NCBI GenBank assembly: GCA_964439435.1 | Contig: CAYTOF010000037.1 | Location: forward strand, 1 to 20,363 | Length of the DNA: 20,363 nt | Direction: 5' to 3' | Origin: CAYTOF01 sp964439435 | Lineage (GTDB): Bacteria; Bacillota; Clostridia; Oscillospirales; QAMX01 | In this document: positions 13,953 to 20,363 of the stretch, in pieces | Numbering within the stretch: the stretch's first letter is position 1 | Layout: the number at the start of each line of letters is the position of its first letter | Position numbers and translations under genes: made by a program | The notes under the pieces: generated by a model | What the model was told of the DNA's origin: nothing | Database searches by the model: none | The model's input: only the letters and a program-made list of their open reading frames with translations

Positions 13953-14725
13953 TGGCATTGGGAGGCGAAAATATAAAAGAGAGAGTACACAAAATAATAG
14001 CGGAGCGTGGATTTTGCTCGAGAAGAGCTGCTGAAAAGCTCATCGAAGATGGACAAGTGAGAGTTAATGGGCGTAAAGTAAAAATCGGAGCTGTTTGTGA
14101 TAGCGAGAGAGATTTGATTACAATAGGAGATAAAAAATTACTTCCTTTGAAAAAACGCAACTTATATATCTTACTCAACAAACCCAGAGGATATATTACC
14201 ACTGTGTCTGACGATTTTGGAAGAAAAACCGTGATGGAATTGATAAAAAATGTAGATGAGCGTGTTTATCCGGTAGGCAGGTTGGACAGGGCTTCTGAGG
14301 GGATTTTGCTATTAACCAATGATGGAGAAGTCGCCAGATATCTCACGCATCCGTCTAGTGGAATAGAAAAGGAATACCATGTAACTGTAGTTGGCGATGT
14401 TCTGAAATCCATTCCAATGTTCGAAAAAGGAATAAAATTGGATGATGGATTTAAAACCCAACCCATGAGAGTTAAGCAGATAAGGGATTTTGACGAAAAG
14501 ACTATATTGTCATTCACACTTACTGAAGGGCATAATCGTATAATTAGAAAAGCATGTGAAATAGCTGGTTTAAAAATAAGGAGGCTGGTGCGAGTGTCCT
14601 TTGGAGAGTTAAAATTGGAAAATATCAAACCCGCTTCTTGGAGACATGCTACAGCTGCAGAAGAAAAATATTTGCATTCTATAAGACTGAGTGCCGGAAA
14701 GAGTGCAAGTGCCAAAGGTGAATAA
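13952..14725 (+). CDS. rluB: RluB/RsuA-family 23S rRNA pseudouridine synthase
   Basis: A 257-residue pseudouridine synthase of the RsuA/RluB/RluE group, which isomerises a uridine in ribosomal RNA. An S4 RNA-binding domain spans about residues 9-50 (KIIAERGFCSRRAAEKLI, then GQVRVNG). The catalytic motif is VGRLDRASEGILLLTNDG, with Asp112 as the nucleophile. The C-terminal HNRIIRKACE and LVRVSFGELKL segments are typical. RluB is the best guess by length and the single S4 domain; RsuA is not excluded. The ATG overlaps the gerW stop by one base, so translation is probably coupled. The next gene starts with the same kind of overlap. Confidence 0.92.
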   Translation: MALGGENIKERVHKIIAERGFCSRRAAEKLIEDGQVRVNGRKVKIGAVCDSERDLITIGDKKLLPLKKRNLYILLNKPRGYITTVSDDFGRKTVMELIKNVDERVYPVGRLDRASEGILLLTNDGEVARYLTHPSSGIEKEYHVTVVGDVLKSIPMFEKGIKLDDGFKTQPMRVKQIRDFDEKTILSFTLTEGHNRIIRKACEIAGLKIRRLVRVSFGELKLENIKPASWRHATAAEEKYLHSIRLSAGKSASAKGE

Positions 14726-15246
14726 TGGATTATCAAAAATCTGAAATTACAAGAGTTATTCATAAGATATCTCCAATATACAATCAAAACTCTAAGGTTT
14801 TGGTTCTGGGTACCATGCCCTCGCCTCTTTCGAGAGAAAATGATTTCTATTATGCTCACCCTCAAAATCGTTTTTGGCACGTCTTATCCGAGGTTTTTGA
14901 AACAGAGCTCCTGCAACTGACAAATGAAGAGAAGCGCGAGTTTGTTTTGCAAAATGGTATCGCTTTATGGGACGTTTTGGAATCTTGTGATATTAAAGGA
15001 GCTTCAGACCAAAGCATACGAAATCCAAAAGCAAATGATATCGCACCAATATTACGTGAAGCTAATATTAGGCAAATATTTACAACGGGCCAAAAGGCCT
15101 TCACCTTATATAAAAAACTAATTATGCCAATGACAAGAATTGAGCCTCACCCTTTACCATCGTCAAGTGCTGCTAACTTTATGTATTCATTGGACCAGCT
15201 TGTTTTATCATACCGCCTAATAAAAAAAATGGCACAGGAAGATTAG
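14725..15246 (+). CDS. DNA-deoxyinosine glycosylase, Mug-like uracil-DNA glycosylase superfamily
   Basis: This 173-residue enzyme fits the hypoxanthine-DNA glycosylase branch of the uracil-DNA glycosylase superfamily, which removes deaminated adenine (hypoxanthine) from DNA. Motifs are VLVLGTMPSPLS (25-36), the YYAHPQNRFW block (42-51), GIALWDVLESC (78-88) and the late LPSSSAANF loop that contacts DNA. AAAGGTG inside the end of rluB serves as its ribosome binding site, and the start overlaps the rluB stop (TAATG). It is the last gene of the gltX transcription unit, 28 bp before a strong terminator. The base specificity is inferred from family resemblance. Confidence 0.9.
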   Translation: MDYQKSEITRVIHKISPIYNQNSKVLVLGTMPSPLSRENDFYYAHPQNRFWHVLSEVFETELLQLTNEEKREFVLQNGIALWDVLESCDIKGASDQSIRNPKANDIAPILREANIRQIFTTGQKAFTLYKKLIMPMTRIEPHPLPSSSAANFMYSLDQLVLSYRLIKKMAQED

Positions 15247-15274
15247 AAAAATACAAATAAATACATAATTTAAG

Positions 15275-15316
15275 AAAAGAACACGTTTGATGTTTAAATG
15301 CAAACGTGTTCTTTTT
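15275..15316. terminator. Bidirectional rho-independent terminator closing the gltX operon
   Basis: AAAAGAACACGTTTG (15275-15289) and CAAACGTGTTCTTTT (15301-15315) form a perfect 15-bp stem with an 11-nt loop, followed by a T tract on the plus strand and TTTTCTTA on the minus strand. It ends the plus-strand glycosylase transcript and the convergent minus-strand gene ending at 15331. Confidence 0.93.
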
Positions 15317-15330
15317 GTGTATTCGGATTA

Positions 15331-16581
15331 TTATTTAGTGCTAATTAACTGCTCAATTCCTGCAAGAACTCCGATTCGACCGTATTCATAGGTTAATCCA
15401 CCTTGTAAATATGCAGTAAAAGGCTCTCGGATAGGCGCATCTGCTGATAATTCAATGGAAGCTCCCTGAACAAATGCCCCTGCGGCCATAATTATTTCGG
15501 AATCATATCCGGGCATTTCCCAGGGTTCAGGTGTAACATAGCTGTCTATTGGGGCTCCAGTTTGAATGCCGCGTACAAAACTTAAAAGATCATTTTTGGA
15601 ACTGAAAGAAACCGATTGGATGATATCACCGCGTTCTGAATTAAAATGTGGTGATACACAAAAGCCCAATAGTTCCAAGGTGCGGGAAGCGAAAACGGCA
15701 GTTTTTAGCGACTCAGCTACCACGTGCGGCGCAAAAAATAAGCCTTGAAAGAACAATCTCCAACCAATGGGATTTGAGCCAGCTTCGCCAGCAATGCCCG
15801 GAGCAGAAAGACGCTGAGCGGCTAAATCTACAAATCTTTTCTTCCCGCATATATATCCTCCGCAAGGTGCAAGACCGCCGCCGGGATTTTTTATAAGAGA
15901 ACCGCAAATCAAATCAGAACAATCAGTTGTGTTTGGTTCAGATTGGCAGACAAATTCTCCATAACAGTTATCAACAATGATAATGACATCCGGATAAGTT
16001 GTCTTTATTTTCCGAGAAATAGCATTAACTTGATCTGAAGTTAGGGCACTGCGTTGTGAATAACCTCTTGAACGTTGTATAAACACAACATCCGGGCAAT
16101 AATCGTCTAAACATTCTGTAAGTGAGTTTATAAAAGAAGATTCATCGTAAATACCTTCGGGAAATGGATGTACACGTATGTTGACACCAAGTTCACTAAG
16201 AGAGCCGCCAGAGGGTGCAAAAATAACAGGCAACAATGAATCATAAGGCTCACCTGTTGCACAGAGCAATTTATCTCCGGGCAGCAACACACCAAGCAAA
16301 GCACATGCGATGGTGTGCGTACCATTTACGAAGTGTGGTCTAACGATGGCTGACTCAGAATTGAATGCAAGGGCATATACTTCCTCGAGCTTTTCACGCC
16401 CTAAGTCATTATAACCATAACCCGTTGAAGGTGCAAAATGACTGTCGCTAATTCTTGAAGCCTGGAAGGCTTCCAATATCCGCTGAGTATTTATTCGCTC
16501 ATTAGTGTGGAAAGATGTGAAGATGCTATTAATATCAGATTCAGCTTCTATAGCAATAGCAGATAGTTTACTAAAAGTCAT
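15331..16581 (-). CDS. PLP-dependent Met_gamma_lyase-family protein ('aluminium resistance', YnbB-like)
   Basis: A 416-residue fold-type I PLP enzyme matching the family known as aluminium resistance protein or YnbB, distantly related to methionine gamma-lyase. The early SRISDSHFAPSTGYGYNDLGREKLE block (43-66) is highly characteristic. IIVDNCYGEF (201-210) supplies Asp204 for the pyridine nitrogen, and GSLIKNPGGGLAPCGGYICG carries the probable PLP lysine, Lys231. The reaction is uncertain; a lyase acting on a sulphur amino acid is the usual guess. Its ATG overlaps the stop of the ACT-domain gene by 4 bp (ATGA), so it is translated in the same operon. It ends at the bidirectional terminator at 15275-15316. 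Confidence 0.92.
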   Translation of the reverse strand: MTFSKLSAIAIEAESDINSIFTSFHTNERINTQRILEAFQASRISDSHFAPSTGYGYNDLGREKLEEVYALAFNSESAIVRPHFVNGTHTIACALLGVLLPGDKLLCATGEPYDSLLPVIFAPSGGSLSELGVNIRVHPFPEGIYDESSFINSLTECLDDYCPDVVFIQRSRGYSQRSALTSDQVNAISRKIKTTYPDVIIIVDNCYGEFVCQSEPNTTDCSDLICGSLIKNPGGGLAPCGGYICGKKRFVDLAAQRLSAPGIAGEAGSNPIGWRLFFQGLFFAPHVVAESLKTAVFASRTLELLGFCVSPHFNSERGDIIQSVSFSSKNDLLSFVRGIQTGAPIDSYVTPEPWEMPGYDSEIIMAAGAFVQGASIELSADAPIREPFTAYLQGGLTYEYGRIGVLAGIEQLISTK

Positions 16582-17009
16582 ATATTATAAACTTCCTCTG
16601 GCTTTAAAAGAGGAACTCCATTTTTATTGAAAACATCCACCGCACGTTCGTTATTTTCGACTTTTAATATAACACAGGCATCTTCCTGTTTAGGATTTAT
16701 GAACGCATAAGCATATTCAACAGAAATACCCGCATCAGTGAGGATTTTCAAGACACCATGAAGGGCGCCGGGCTTATCCTCAAGCCTTGCTGCTATAACT
16801 TTAGTACGACGTACCGTAAGTCCTTCAGCTCTTAAAACAGACTCAGCCTTACTCGGGTTATCTACGATTAAACGCAAGATACCAAAATCAGTTGTGTCAG
16901 CTAAAGAAAGGGCACGGATATCCACACTTGCTTCACTTACAACACCGGTTATATCTGCAAGTCTTCCGGGCTTGTTGGCTACAAATACCGATATTTGATC
17001 AATAATCAT
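16578..17009 (-). CDS. Tandem ACT-domain protein
   Basis: This 143-residue protein consists of two ACT domains and nothing else: residues about 1-68, opening IIDQISVFVANKPGRLADIT, and about 69-140, opening KVIAARLEDKPGALHGVLKIL. The N/D-KPG turn at the start of each is the hallmark of amino-acid-binding ACT domains. Such standalone proteins often sit beside phenylacetate-CoA ligase genes in anaerobes and probably sense an amino acid to adjust that enzyme or its expression. A good AGGAGG-type site precedes the ATG. The gene lies 12 bp after the ligase gene and overlaps the next gene by 4 bp. Confidence 0.92.
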   Translation of the reverse strand: MIIDQISVFVANKPGRLADITGVVSEASVDIRALSLADTTDFGILRLIVDNPSKAESVLRAEGLTVRRTKVIAARLEDKPGALHGVLKILTDAGISVEYAYAFINPKQEDACVILKVENNERAVDVFNKNGVPLLKPEEVYNI

Positions 17010-17021
17010 TGTGAGACCTCC

Positions 17022-18323
17022 TTATGTGAATTTACGTTTATCCAATATGTGCTGCGATTTACCTTCATACCTGGTAAGGGAACGAGGCTCCACTAGTGTA
17101 ATGCGGGCTGCAACACCTAATGTAGCTTCTATGCCTTTTTGAATTGAAGCCCTCAAGCTCTCAAGTTTCCTGACCTCATCTGAAAAAGCAGTATCTGAGA
17201 GCTCTACTTGCACTTCAAGCGTATCTAAATTATTAATACGATCTACAACAAGTAAATAATAAGGAGATAGACCTCCATATTCCAATAAAACACTTTCGAC
17301 TTGCGAAGGAAAGATATTGACCCCACGAATGATTAACATATCATCTGTTCGCCCAGCGGGTTTTAGCATTCTCACAAGAGTTCGCCCACAGGCGCAAGAG
17401 GAGTGATCAAGCGTGGTTATATCACGTGTACGATAACGAATCAAAGGCAAGGCTTCTTTTGTCACACAGGTAAAGACTAATTCACCAAACATTCCATCAG
17501 GCAGTGGTTCTTCGGTCACGGGGTCGATAATCTCAGGTATAAAATGGTCTTCGTTGATATGTAGCCCATTTTGACACTCGCATTCATAGGAAACACCCGG
17601 TCCGATGATTTCGGAAAGACCATAGATATCACGTGACGTAAGGTCTAGTCTGGATTCTATCTCGCGGCGCATATTTTCAGTCCAAGGTTCGGCACCAAAA
17701 AATCCAGCTTTTAGAGGCAATAATGTAGGATCTATGCCCATTTCTTCAAGACTTTCGGCAAGGTATAATGCGTATGAAGGAGTGCAGCAGATGAAAGTGC
17801 ACCCAAAGTCTCTGAGGATTTGGATTTGGCGTTTTGTATTCCCAACGCTCACCGGGACAGTTGCGCTGCCGATAGTTTCAGAACCTGCATGTGCTCCGAG
17901 CCCTCCTGTAAATAGGCCATATCCATATGAAATATGACCGATATCACTTGGAGTAACACCTCCGGCAGAAAGTGTGCGAGCCATCACATCACCCCAAAGC
18001 TTGAGGTCATTACGAGTATAGCCCACCACGGTTTGCTTGCCGGTTGTTCCGGAAGAAGCATGCAATCGAACAACCTCATCCATGGGTACTGCAAACATTC
18101 CATAGGGATAGGCATCGCGAAGATCCTGTTTGTAAGTGAAGGGGAGAAGATGCAAATCTTCTATGCCTTTTATATCTAGAGGAGATAGTCCAATCGCATC
18201 CATTTTTTCTCGATAAAGGCTAACATTGTTATAAATTCTAATAACCGTCTGTTTAAGACGGTCACTCTGAAGGGCTCTAAGGGTAGATTTATCAATAGAC
18301 TCATATTCGTTTTGCCAAGCCAA
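17022..18323 (-). CDS. Phenylacetate--CoA ligase family enzyme
   Basis: A 433-residue acyl-CoA synthetase of the PaaK group, forming an aryl- or acyl-CoA from the free acid, ATP and CoA. The ATP-binding P-loop is SSGTTGKQTV (90-99). The adenylate motif is DIYGLSEIIGPG (232-243), RYRTRDIT follows, and the C-terminal hinge domain ends with LTRYEGKSQHILDKRK, including the late catalytic-type lysine. A CxC pair (CECQNG and later CACGR) may bind metal, as in other PaaK proteins. The usual anaerobic role is handling aryl acids from aromatic amino acid breakdown; the exact substrate is unknown. The start is TTG at 18323, about 10 nt after AGAGG. It is the first gene of the operon behind the 18349-18377 promoter. 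Confidence 0.93.
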   Translation of the reverse strand: MAWQNEYESIDKSTLRALQSDRLKQTVIRIYNNVSLYREKMDAIGLSPLDIKGIEDLHLLPFTYKQDLRDAYPYGMFAVPMDEVVRLHASSGTTGKQTVVGYTRNDLKLWGDVMARTLSAGGVTPSDIGHISYGYGLFTGGLGAHAGSETIGSATVPVSVGNTKRQIQILRDFGCTFICCTPSYALYLAESLEEMGIDPTLLPLKAGFFGAEPWTENMRREIESRLDLTSRDIYGLSEIIGPGVSYECECQNGLHINEDHFIPEIIDPVTEEPLPDGMFGELVFTCVTKEALPLIRYRTRDITTLDHSSCACGRTLVRMLKPAGRTDDMLIIRGVNIFPSQVESVLLEYGGLSPYYLLVVDRINNLDTLEVQVELSDTAFSDEVRKLESLRASIQKGIEATLGVAARITLVEPRSLTRYEGKSQHILDKRKFT

Positions 18324-18348
18324 GAATCATACATCCTCTCTTTATTTA

Positions 18349-18377
18349 AGTATAACACATTTCAATATTTCTGCCAA
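18349..18377 (-). promoter_or_regulatory. Sigma-A type promoter of the phenylacetate-CoA ligase operon
   Basis: On the minus strand, TTGGCA (18377-18372) and TATACT (18354-18349) are separated by 17 nt, ending 25 nt before the TTG start at 18323. It would drive the ligase, the ACT-domain gene and the PLP-enzyme gene. Confidence 0.65.
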
Positions 18378-18456
18378 TCATTTGTAAGCGGGAAGCCAAA
18401 TAAATTTTATAGCATAAACAATAATTGTAAGCTGAGATTTGAATAATTGAAATGTA

Positions 18457-18502
18457 TTATACCATGGCAAAAAAGATTGTGCAATTGTTTGCCATGGTAT
18501 AA
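18457..18502 (-). terminator. Perfect 15-bp inverted repeat after the HtrA-like gene, probable transcript end
   Basis: TTATACCATGGCAAA (18457-18471) and TTTGCCATGGTATAA (18488-18502) are exact reverse complements with a 16-nt loop. It lies 36 bp beyond the stop of the minus-strand protease gene. The minus strand continues with AATACATTTC rather than a T run, so it is a weaker terminator candidate than those at 6282 and 15275 and could instead be an operator or an mRNA-end stabiliser. Confidence 0.55.
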
Positions 18503-18537
18503 AAGTTAATATGGTTATAATTTAAATAAAACAATTC

Positions 18538-19893
18538 TTATTTCAATTCATTTTCATCCATTAAAACAATCATAATGCTGTGGTAAGTCCCCGGTATATG
18601 ATCGGCCAGGTTTTTGTCTCTATAATAGAGAAGAGAGATAGCCTCTCCTGTGCTAGACGAAGATATGGCTGTATAAAGGGCAGGAAGGTCAGCCAGCCTA
18701 AAACCGGATATTGTAGTAATAACATCGCCGATGCGGATACCTTGTAGGTAAGCGTCACTTCCTGTATGGACTCCGGTAATATAAAGTCCCATCGGAAGGC
18801 CATATGCTTCTGCCATTAATTGCGTCAAAAAATGTCCGCTGACCCCGATAGTGGGATGCCCCGGAACATAACCATGAGTTATGAGGTCGACGATAATATC
18901 TTTTGCAGTATTCATTGGAATTGCAAAGCCAATTCCATCGAATATATCGCCAATACTGGCGGAAGTGATGCCAATGATTTGTCCAAATTTATTAATCAAA
19001 GGACCACCCGAACTTCCGGGGCCTATGGTTGCATCAGTTTGAAGAAGTGACATGGGCCTGTTATTAATAACGACATTTCTGTTTATTGCGGATATAATGC
19101 CCGATGTGGTAGTGCCCATTAAACTCAGATGATATGGTGTTCCAATAGCAACAGCCAAATCGCCTACCATAAGTGCGTCGGAATTACCAAAAACAGCCGG
19201 TGTTAAATCATTTGCTTCAATTTTCACGACAGCAAGGTCAGAGTTTTTATCGTAGCCGATAACGACTCCTTCCAAACGGTTTCCGTTGTTGGTTATTATA
19301 TCAAAATTAATTGAATCAGAAATGATGTGATGGTTAGTAACTATATATCCATCTGAAGAGAGTATAACTCCCGACCCGGTTTTGGAGCCAATTCCTTTGT
19401 TTGCAATAATGGAGACAACACTTGGGCGAACTTTTTGAGCGATTTGGGATATTGATAATTCACCTTCTGAAGCTACAGATTCGGTGCTGACCATAGGTGG
19501 GTCTTTTATATCAATCAACAAGTCAGCCTCAGATGATAATACATCATCATCGACATCAGCCAATATAAAAGGATCAAACTCCATAGGCTTACCAAACAAA
19601 AGGGAAAGCTTGCCATTACTATTTGTAATAACAGCTCCTTTTGTCAAAATTATGAACAAAGCAGCCATTACCAGCAATAAAAGTCCTGCTGCGGCAAGAA
19701 CAAGCCATAATACCTCTTTCCCGGGTTTATTACTGATATTGACACAAACAAAGTCAGGTGACGGGTTGGCTTGAGTACCAGTATTATTTGATGTGTAGTC
19801 AAATATTGAATAATCCGGTTCAATCGGTAAAAGGTCAGCATTAATTATTTGGTGAACTGTTTCTGTTTTTAGATCCCGTTCTTGCCTATCCAT
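18538..19893 (-). CDS. HtrA/DegP-like membrane-anchored serine protease with PDZ domain
   Basis: A 451-residue S1C-family protease. A cytoplasmic N-terminus of about 60 residues is followed by one membrane helix (about 61-83), an acidic linker (about 105-135, with the run ADVDDDVLSSEADLLIDIKD) and the trypsin-like domain. The catalytic triad is visible: His189 in TNHHII, Asp219 in NSDLAVVKI, and Ser295 in GPGSSGGPLIN. A single PDZ domain follows, from about 345 to near the end, with GIRIGDVITTISG. The enzyme should face the outside and degrade or refold damaged envelope proteins. AAAGGATCG precedes the ATG. A sensor histidine kinase lies 127 bp upstream on the same strand, a pairing that recalls stress-controlled HtrA proteins; shared control is inferred. 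Confidence 0.93.
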   Translation of the reverse strand: MDRQERDLKTETVHQIINADLLPIEPDYSIFDYTSNNTGTQANPSPDFVCVNISNKPGKEVLWLVLAAAGLLLLVMAALFIILTKGAVITNSNGKLSLLFGKPMEFDPFILADVDDDVLSSEADLLIDIKDPPMVSTESVASEGELSISQIAQKVRPSVVSIIANKGIGSKTGSGVILSSDGYIVTNHHIISDSINFDIITNNGNRLEGVVIGYDKNSDLAVVKIEANDLTPAVFGNSDALMVGDLAVAIGTPYHLSLMGTTTSGIISAINRNVVINNRPMSLLQTDATIGPGSSGGPLINKFGQIIGITSASIGDIFDGIGFAIPMNTAKDIIVDLITHGYVPGHPTIGVSGHFLTQLMAEAYGLPMGLYITGVHTGSDAYLQGIRIGDVITTISGFRLADLPALYTAISSSSTGEAISLLYYRDKNLADHIPGTYHSIMIVLMDENELK

Positions 19894-20020
19894 ATTCGAT
19901 CCTTTACATTATGTGTACATTTTCCATCCGAGATTAATAGTACCTGAATAAACATGATATTGTGTTATGAGTTTGTAAATATTTTGCGAACAGTGAGAAA
20001 ACTCCACAAGCAGAATTGTT

Positions 20021-20363
20021 TTATTCTTTTAGTTCCGGAGTTCCTTGAAACTTTGCTAAGTTGAGGCTAAATGTGAAACGTATCCATTTGCCATGTTCAC
20101 TCTCGACTCTAATTTCTTGATTCATATTTTTTAATATTGATTTTACGATATAGAGCCCCAGCCCGGTGCTTTGCTTATCTTCGCCTCGAGAACGATCAGA
20201 TTTATAAAAACGGTCAAATAAGAAAGGTATATCATCTGGAGAGATCCCAAGACCGGTGTTAAAGATTGAGACAAAAACTCGATCGTTGCGAATTGCAACA
20301 GTGAAGGATATTATTCCGCCTTCATCGCCGTATTTGATCGCATTGTCCAATAGATTAGTGACG
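20021..20363 (-). CDS. Sensor histidine kinase, C-terminal ATPase part (5' end outside the window)
   Basis: The frame stays open to the window edge, where it reads VTNLLDNAIKYGDEG, the N-box of the HATPase domain. FNTGLGIS stands for the G1 box, FLFDRFYKSDRSR for the F-box and STGLGLYIVKSI for the G2 box, in the normal order. About 114 residues are visible, and the sensor and phospho-acceptor histidine parts lie beyond the edge. The kinase would autophosphorylate and pass phosphate to a response regulator probably encoded next to it, outside the window. It is followed on the same strand by the HtrA-like protease gene, a possible target of the system. Confidence 0.95.
   Translation of the reverse strand, partial: VTNLLDNAIKYGDEGGIISFTVAIRNDRVFVSIFNTGLGISPDDIPFLFDRFYKSDRSRGEDKQSTGLGLYIVKSILKNMNQEIRVESEHGKWIRFTFSLNLAKFQGTPELKE

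Overview
The window looks like chromosome from a low-GC, endospore-forming Clostridia-class Firmicute, possibly of the Oscillospirales. The evidence is the compact AT-rich gaps, strong AGGAGG-type ribosome binding sites, TTG/GTG starts, a GerW/YtfJ-type sporulation protein, and a gene order (M50 protease, ScpA, ScpB, DUF2953, GerW, RluB-type) usual in that class. No RNA gene, insertion sequence, CRISPR array or prophage was recognised.

Left part (1-7500): accessory metabolism, mostly on the minus strand. At the left edge is the first 13 codons of a minus-strand gene with its own promoter. Next is a minus-strand operon reading 2905 to 458: a small unrecognised protein and two Gfo/Idh/MocA oxidoreductases, with a sigma-A type promoter at 2928-2956 and a hairpin terminator at 395-429. 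A four-helix membrane protein of unknown role (3244-3729, plus) faces a third Gfo/Idh/MocA enzyme (3995-5080, minus). The gap between them holds a 16-bp palindrome between two ATTACCCCGG repeats. A PAP2 phosphatase (5266-6180, plus) and a uroporphyrinogen-decarboxylase-like protein (6340-7452, minus) converge on a shared bidirectional terminator. The three oxidoreductases differ in their catalytic motifs (DLGAH, DIGCY, DIGTH). They suggest NAD(P)-linked oxidation of sugars, polyols or glycosides; the substrate cannot be read from the sequence.

Middle part (7579-15316): plus-strand housekeeping. A uridine-kinase-like nucleoside kinase with its own promoter is followed by a run of eight closely spaced genes: gltX, M50 site-2 protease, scpA, scpB, DUF2953 protein, gerW, RluB-type pseudouridine synthase and a Mug-like DNA glycosylase. 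Gaps are 22-48 bp, and the last two junctions are TAATG overlaps. The run starts at an extended -10 promoter (8721-8749) and ends at a strong bidirectional terminator (15275-15316). It combines tRNA charging, chromosome segregation, spore germination and rRNA/DNA maintenance.

Right part (15331-20363): minus-strand genes. A phenylacetate-CoA-ligase family enzyme, a tandem ACT-domain protein and a PLP-dependent Met_gamma_lyase-family ('aluminium resistance') protein form a tight operon behind a promoter at 18349-18377. Upstream lie an HtrA/DegP-like membrane-anchored serine protease with all three catalytic residues, and the C-terminal ATPase end of a sensor histidine kinase that runs off the window. 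That pair suggests an envelope-stress module.

I found no clearly new system. The best candidates for a second look are the three-gene Gfo/Idh operon, the palindrome and repeat cluster at 3876-3928, and an 11-bp inverted repeat whose right arm lies inside the gltX promoter.
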